From an uncultured Alphaproteobacteria bacterium (GTDB lineage: Bacteria > Pseudomonadota > Alphaproteobacteria > Rhizobiales > Rhizobiaceae): a DNA stretch of 9,101 bases. The notes beneath the pieces were generated by a model that was not told the DNA's origin, did not search any database, and saw only the letters and a program-made list of their open reading frames with translations. The position numbers and the translations under genes were made by a program. Positions 5,135 to 9,101 of the stretch are shown piece by piece (the first letter of the stretch is position 1; each line of letters opens with the position of its first letter). The DNA lies in NCBI GenBank assembly GCA_929200335.1, contig CAKMZG010000011.1:14974-24074 (forward strand), written 5' to 3'.

Positions 5135-7369
5135 ATGTCGCAACCTGGGGCTAATCATAAAGCGCAAGAAGGCTTGTTTGGGCAAGAGGTGGAACTCTCT
5201 GTTCCAAAGCAAATAGTGCCTGTGCTATTGCCTATCCCCATGGATGAGCCTTATTCTTATCAAGTGCCAGATGATATGGATTTGAAAATAGGTGATTTTA
5301 TCAAAGTCCCCTTGGGCGCTCGAACAGCCATTGGTGTGGTTTGGGATGGTGAATGCGAAGCGGTTGCGCCAAAAAAATTACGCCAAGTGATAGAGCAACT
5401 TTATTGCCCGCCCATGAGTGAAGAGATGCGCAAGCTGGTAGATTGGGTAGCGGATTATACGCTCTCACCTGCAGGTATGGTCATGCGGATGGTCTTATCG
5501 GTGCCTGAGGCGCTTGCCTATGAAGAGCCAGTGCCAGCTTTAGTTTACAATCACAAACCCATAGACCGCATGACATCTGCACGAGAAAAAGTCTTAAGCA
5601 TTGTCAAAGATGGCGAAATTTGGTCGCGCAAAGGCTTGTCAGAATTAGCTGGCGTCTCCATGGGTGTGATTGATGGCATGATTGAGCAGGGTTGTTTTGA
5701 TCAAGGCGAGCTCCCCCCCCCATTAGTGGTTGCTGATCCAGATCCAAATCATGCCCCAAGCATTTTGGAGGCGGAACAACAAGAAGCAGCCGATCAGTTG
5801 ATTGAGGATGTTAAGACTAAGGATTTTGCTTGCACAGTACTGCATGGGGTCACGGGTTCTGGCAAAACGGAGGTTTATTTTGAGGCAATTGCTGCTTGTC
5901 TTCGTCAAGGCAAGGAAGTGCTGATTTTAAACCCTGAGATTGCTTTAACTTCCGTTTTTATGGATCGCTTTGAGCATCGTTTTGGGGCTTATCCTGCCCA
6001 ATGGCATTCTGCCGTGAGTAAGAAAAAACGTGAACGTACTTGGCGCCAGATCAATGAAGGCCGCATAAAGGTTGTCGTGGGGGCTAGATCAGCTCTATTT
6101 TTACCATTTAAAAATCTTGGCTTGATCATTGTGGATGAAGAGCATGATACTTCTTACAAACAAGAAGAGAAAGTGTTCTATAATGCCCGTGACATGGCCG
6201 TAGTGCGTGGGCATATAGAAAAATGTGCGGTAATTTTAGCATCCGCAACGCCATCCATCGAAACACGAGTGAATGCCAATCATGGGCGCTATCAAAAAAC
6301 GGTCTTGAGCAAACGATATTCTGAGGCACAATTACCAAGTCTTAAAGCCATTGATATGCGCAAATTTCCGCCCGCTCGTGGGGAGTTTCTATCGCCTAAA
6401 CTGATAATTGAGATGAAAAAAACCATAGCTGCTGGCGAGCAAGCCATGTTGTTTTTAAACCGTAGGGGCTATGCACCTTTAACCCTTTGTCGTGGGTGCG
6501 GTCATCGTTTTGAGTGCGAAAATTGTTCAGCTTGGCTGGTTGAACACCGCTATAAGAAAACGTTGAACTGCCACCATTGTGGTCATGTGCAGAAAACGGA
6601 AGAATCTTGCCCATCATGCGGGGCGCTGGATCATCTGGTGGCCTGTGGGCCGGGGGTGGAGCGTATCGCAGAGGAAACTTCAAAAACATTTCCTGATGCG
6701 CGGGTGATTGTTTTATCTTCTGATATGGGTGGCGGCATAAAGCGTTTACGTATGGAGCTTGAAGCTATTGCTAAAGGCGAGGCTGATATTATCATTGGTA
6801 CGCAATTGATTGCTAAGGGGCACAATTTCCCGCTGATCACTTGCGTAGGTGTTGTGGATGCAGATCTTGGTCTTGCAAATGGTGATCCAAGGGCTGCGGA
6901 ACGCACATTTCAACTGTTGGCTCAGGTGACAGGACGCGCAGGGCGCGCGGGCGGTGATGCCATTGGCTTGTTACAGACCTATAGTCCCGAACATCCTGCA
7001 TTAGATGCTATTATCAAAAAAGATGAAGAACGATTTTATGAGCGGGAGATTGATTTACGTGAACGCGCAGCCTTGCCGCCCTTTGGACGGCTTGCAGCTT
7101 TAATCATCTCTGCAGAGCAACCGCGTTTGGCACAGGAATATTCAACCATGCTGCGCCAAAGGGCATTAAATGCTGAAGGTGTGCGCATTATGGGGCCCGC
7201 AGAAGCGCCACTGTTTCAGGTGCGTGGGCGCTATCGTTATCGCTTGTTGGTGCAAAGCCCAAAGAATTTTAATTTATCCGCTTATCTTAAAGCTTGGTTA
7301 GATGCAGTGCCCAAAGTACGAGGGTCATTGCGGGTGCAAGTAGATGTGGATCCTATTAGCTTTAATTAA
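5135..7369 (+). CDS. priA: Primosomal protein N' (replication restart helicase PriA)
   Basis: PriA (744 residues, near the usual 730) recognises stalled or recombined forks and reloads the replicative helicase. In order: the 3'-end-binding domain (about 27-125, IVPVLLPIPMDEPYSYQVP), a winged-helix region (about 145-200), helicase lobe 1 with Walker A GVTGSGKT (238-245, Lys244), Walker B DEEH (334-337) and LASATPS (368-374). Next is a zinc region with eight cysteines (452, 455, 461, 464, 479, 482, 492, 495), then lobe 2 with GTQLIAKGHNFP (555-566), DADLGL (575-580) and QVTGRAGRAGG (597-607), then a C-terminal domain. All key residues are intact, so ATPase and helicase activity are expected. 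The ATG has an AAAGGG ribosome site six bases upstream. A run of nine C residues (5713-5721) encodes the Pro-Pro-Pro at about 194-196 in the linker before lobe 1. Transcribed away from tal, it is probably monocistronic. Confidence 0.97.
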   Translation: MSQPGANHKAQEGLFGQEVELSVPKQIVPVLLPIPMDEPYSYQVPDDMDLKIGDFIKVPLGARTAIGVVWDGECEAVAPKKLRQVIEQLYCPPMSEEMRKLVDWVADYTLSPAGMVMRMVLSVPEALAYEEPVPALVYNHKPIDRMTSAREKVLSIVKDGEIWSRKGLSELAGVSMGVIDGMIEQGCFDQGELPPPLVVADPDPNHAPSILEAEQQEAADQLIEDVKTKDFACTVLHGVTGSGKTEVYFEAIAACLRQGKEVLILNPEIALTSVFMDRFEHRFGAYPAQWHSAVSKKKRERTWRQINEGRIKVVVGARSALFLPFKNLGLIIVDEEHDTSYKQEEKVFYNARDMAVVRGHIEKCAVILASATPSIETRVNANHGRYQKTVLSKRYSEAQLPSLKAIDMRKFPPARGEFLSPKLIIEMKKTIAAGEQAMLFLNRRGYAPLTLCRGCGHRFECENCSAWLVEHRYKKTLNCHHCGHVQKTEESCPSCGALDHLVACGPGVERIAEETSKTFPDARVIVLSSDMGGGIKRLRMELEAIAKGEADIIIGTQLIAKGHNFPLITCVGVVDADLGLANGDPRAAERTFQLLAQVTGRAGRAGGDAIGLLQTYSPEHPALDAIIKKDEERFYEREIDLRERAALPPFGRLAALIISAEQPRLAQEYSTMLRQRALNAEGVRIMGPAEAPLFQVRGRYRYRLLVQSPKNFNLSAYLKAWLDAVPKVRGSLRVQVDVDPISFN

Positions 7370-7407
7370 GATTAGAGCTTGAAATTGGCATAAATGGCGG
7401 TTGATAA

Positions 7408-7430
7408 GGATTTAAATCCATTTAAATTTT
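7408..7430 (+). terminator. AT-only dyad with T tail after priA
   Basis: ATTTAAA (7410-7416) pairs with TTTAAAT (7421-7427) around a TCCA loop, and GG (7408-7409) can form wobble pairs with the following T residues. The first arm also belongs to a 12-bp palindrome, GGATTTAAATCC (7408-7419). It lies about 40 bases after the priA stop and has a short T run. An A-T stem is weak for termination, so it could equally be a protein site or chance in AT-rich DNA. Confidence 0.3.
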
Positions 7431-7440
7431 GCTTGATCTA

Positions 7441-7470
7441 TTGACCTTTACCCCCCTAATAGGGCAATAA
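7441..7470 (+). promoter_or_regulatory. Candidate promoter for the DUF1036-pyk unit
   Basis: TTGACC (7441-7446) is a good -35 element. With an 18-base spacer it faces CAATAA (7465-7470), a modest -10 element. The spacer holds an 11-bp dyad, CCCTAATAGGG (7454-7464), placed where a repressor could block polymerase. Transcription would begin near 7477 and leave a leader of about 95 bases containing a repeated GTAATGATT (7490-7498 and 7517-7525) and a TGCCTAGGCA palindrome (7552-7561). The -35 match is the main support. Confidence 0.35.
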
Positions 7471-7570
7471 TAACTCTCTGCTATGCATGGTAATGATTTT
7501 ATTTTGCCATAAATCTGTAATGATTCGTAATTATAGTTATTGCGCGCCATGTGCCTAGGCAGATGTTTTT

Positions 7571-8065
7571 ATGAAGGTAAGAGATATTTTGGTTTTAAGA
7601 ATTACGCAAGTAACGTTTTCTATCCTAGCAGTTGGGATAATGCTCAATTTTTTTGCATCTCAAGCACAAGCTGACCTTCGCATATGTAATAAAACTTCTG
7701 AGTTAATTGGCGTTGCTATTGGCTATCGCGATTCAACCGATTGGCAAAGTGAGGGCTGGTGGCGCATTCCACCAGATCAATGCGAATCAGTGATTGAAAG
7801 CAGCTTATCAGCGCGCTTTTATTATTTATATGCAGAACATGCATCTCAAGAAGATACATGGGGTGGCAATATTTATATGTGCAGCTCCAGTAAAGATTTT
7901 CAAATTACTGGTGTTAAGGATTGCTATGCGCGTGGCTATGAAAAACTAGGTTTCTTTGAGGTTGATACGGGAGATCAATCAAACTGGACTGTGCAATTTA
8001 AAGACAAAGCAAAGCTTGCATCCAATTCGTCATCTGATGATGGCACAATAAAATCTGATAAGTAA
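7571..8065 (+). CDS. Exported DUF1036 family protein
   Basis: A 164-residue protein with a long Sec signal peptide: basic MKVRDILVLR, hydrophobic core to about residue 29, cleavage after Ala34 (AQA|DL). The mature part matches DUF1036 as I recall it: LRICNKTS (36-43), SEGWWRIPPDQC (60-71), ARFYYLYAEH (81-90), WGG (97-99), DCYARGYEKLGFFEVDTG (117-134). Four cysteines remain after cleavage (39, 71, 104, 118), enough for two disulfides in the periplasm. The family is an uncharacterised, small beta-rich exported domain common in alphaproteobacteria. No activity can be assigned. The Ser/Asp/Lys-rich tail (151-164) looks disordered. Only weak ribosome-site similarity (AGG at 7557-7559) precedes the ATG. 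The pyruvate kinase gene starts 25 bases after the stop, so the two are probably co-transcribed, which links it to pyk by operon position only. Confidence 0.82.
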   Translation: MKVRDILVLRITQVTFSILAVGIMLNFFASQAQADLRICNKTSELIGVAIGYRDSTDWQSEGWWRIPPDQCESVIESSLSARFYYLYAEHASQEDTWGGNIYMCSSSKDFQITGVKDCYARGYEKLGFFEVDTGDQSNWTVQFKDKAKLASNSSSDDGTIKSDK

Positions 8066-8090
8066 TGAACATAAGAAAGTATGATTTAAT

Positions 8091-9101
8091 ATGAAACGAT
8101 CCCGTCGTGTAAAAATTCTGGCAACACTAGGGCCTGCATCTTCAACGGAAGAGCAAATTCAGGCATTATTTGAAGCGGGTGCTGATGTGTTTCGCATTAA
8201 TATGAGCCACTCAAGCCATGAGGTTTTATTTTCACTTGTGGAACGTATTCGTAATGTGGAAGAAAAAGTTGGCCGTCCTATTGGTATTTTGGCTGATCTA
8301 CAAGGGCCCAAACACCGCCTTGGCAAATTTAAAGAAGGCAAGGTTAAGGTAAAGTCAGGGGATCAAATCATCTTTGATAATGATCCTGCTGAGGGTGATA
8401 AAACCCGTGTTCACTTGCCGCACCCTGAAATTTTAGAAGCTGTAAAAATTGGTGATCGTCTACTTGTTGATGATGGCCGTGTGATCTTAAAAACTGTGGC
8501 CGTTGGCGAGGGTAATTTTACGGCTGAGGTTGTTTCTGGTAAAAAGCTATCAGACCGTAAGGGCGTGAGCATGCCTGATACGGAATTAGGCCTTGGTGCT
8601 TTAACTGAGAAAGATCGTGCCGATTTAGATCAAGCGCTTATCGCGAAAGTTGATTGGGTGGCATTGTCATTCATTCAACGTCCTGATGATCTTGCAGAAG
8701 TGCGCAAAATCGCCCGTGGTCGCGTTGGTATTCTTGCTAAGATTGAAAAACCACAAGCGGTTGAGCGTTTAGCGGAAATTATTGAATTGTCTGATGCGCT
8801 TATGGTTGCCCGTGGTGATCTTGGTGTTGAGATGCCCCTTGAATCTGTACCGAGCATTCAAAAGCAAATCGTGCGCGCTTGTCGTCGTGCGGGTAAGCCT
8901 GTTGTTGTGGCAACGCAGATGTTGGAAAGCATGATTACGGCACCAACCCCAACACGCGCAGAGGTCTCTGATGTGGCAACAGCCGTATTTGAGGGTGCTG
9001 ATGCGGTGATGCTATCTGCTGAATCTGCGGCTGGCGAATATCCCATTGAGGCGGTTTCCATGATGGATAAAATAGCCATTAATGTGGAAAATGATCCAAA
9101 C
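8091..9101 (+). CDS. pyk: Pyruvate kinase (3' end beyond the window)
   Basis: An uninterrupted frame of 337 codons runs to the window edge, about 70% of a usual pyruvate kinase of 470-480 residues. It makes pyruvate and ATP from phosphoenolpyruvate and ADP in glycolysis. Visible are KILATLGPASS (8-18), FRINMSH with Arg35, Asn37 and Ser39, the start of the B domain after about 70, the catalytic AKIEKP with Lys217 and Glu219, VARGDLGVE with Asp243, ATQMLESM with Thr275, and PTRAEVSDVATAVFEGAD (287-304). The monovalent-cation site reads Leu70, Gln71, Lys74, Leu77, matching enzymes that do not need potassium. The canonical SAET is SAES here (309-312). The missing part is the end of the barrel and the C-terminal effector domain. 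The start matches the family's usual MKRxRxVKI opening. Only AGAAAG (8074-8079) serves as a weak ribosome site, and it lies far from the ATG. Confidence 0.96.
   Translation, partial: MKRSRRVKILATLGPASSTEEQIQALFEAGADVFRINMSHSSHEVLFSLVERIRNVEEKVGRPIGILADLQGPKHRLGKFKEGKVKVKSGDQIIFDNDPAEGDKTRVHLPHPEILEAVKIGDRLLVDDGRVILKTVAVGEGNFTAEVVSGKKLSDRKGVSMPDTELGLGALTEKDRADLDQALIAKVDWVALSFIQRPDDLAEVRKIARGRVGILAKIEKPQAVERLAEIIELSDALMVARGDLGVEMPLESVPSIQKQIVRACRRAGKPVVVATQMLESMITAPTPTRAEVSDVATAVFEGADAVMLSAESAAGEYPIEAVSMMDKIAINVENDPN

Noticed and set aside
5723..6906. Minus-strand open frames opposite priA
   Set aside because: They are antisense to conserved helicase and zinc-binding motifs and match no family I recognise.
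8159..9079. Minus-strand open frames opposite pyruvate kinase
   Set aside because: The plus strand carries an uninterrupted pyruvate kinase with all expected motifs. The antisense frames are low-complexity Ser/Ala/Arg products of codon bias.

Overview
The window is an ordinary, gene-dense chromosomal segment from an alphaproteobacterium, most likely of the Rhizobiales/Hyphomicrobiales type but with a visibly low G+C content. The evidence is the set of neighbours (purE-purK, an S21 protein with an extended basic C-terminus, a TPR lipoprotein, xerC, a small transaldolase, priA, a DUF1036 protein, pyruvate kinase) and the style of the proteins. The species cannot be named from this alone. There is no transposase, phage gene, tRNA, rRNA or CRISPR array, and no gene-free stretch exceeds about 245 bases.

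Layout. Positions 1-1228 (+) hold the 3' end of purE and complete purK, the two-step route from AIR to CAIR in purine synthesis, three bases apart and surely co-transcribed. Positions 1229-1472 contain no protein gene, but a long rod-like RNA fold can be drawn from about 1278 to 1405, followed by a likely promoter for rpsU (1473-1709, +), which ends at a good intrinsic terminator. A six-repeat TPR lipoprotein follows (about 1817-2650, +). It converges on a minus-strand block: xerC (2695-3648), a secreted DUF2059 protein (3777-4283) and a transaldolase (4375-5028). priA (5135-7369, +) diverges from the transaldolase across a 106-base region with a perfect 9-bp inverted repeat. After a 201-base leader region come a secreted DUF1036 protein (7571-8065, +) and the first 337 codons of pyruvate kinase (8091 to the window end, +), probably one operon.

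Functionally the region mixes housekeeping tasks: purine synthesis, translation, replication restart (PriA), chromosome dimer resolution (XerC), central carbon metabolism (transaldolase, pyruvate kinase) and three exported proteins of unknown role. Residue-level reading adds two predictions: the transaldolase carries Glu57/Phe129, the transaldolase rather than fructose-6-phosphate aldolase pattern, and the pyruvate kinase carries Leu70/Gln71/Lys74/Leu77, the pattern of potassium-independent enzymes.

I see no new multi-gene system. The parts most worth a second look are non-coding: the structured RNA between purK and rpsU (a 6S RNA candidate), three tandem 17-bp palindromic repeats upstream of xerC, the operator-like inverted repeat between tal and priA, and the dyad-rich leader of the DUF1036-pyk unit.
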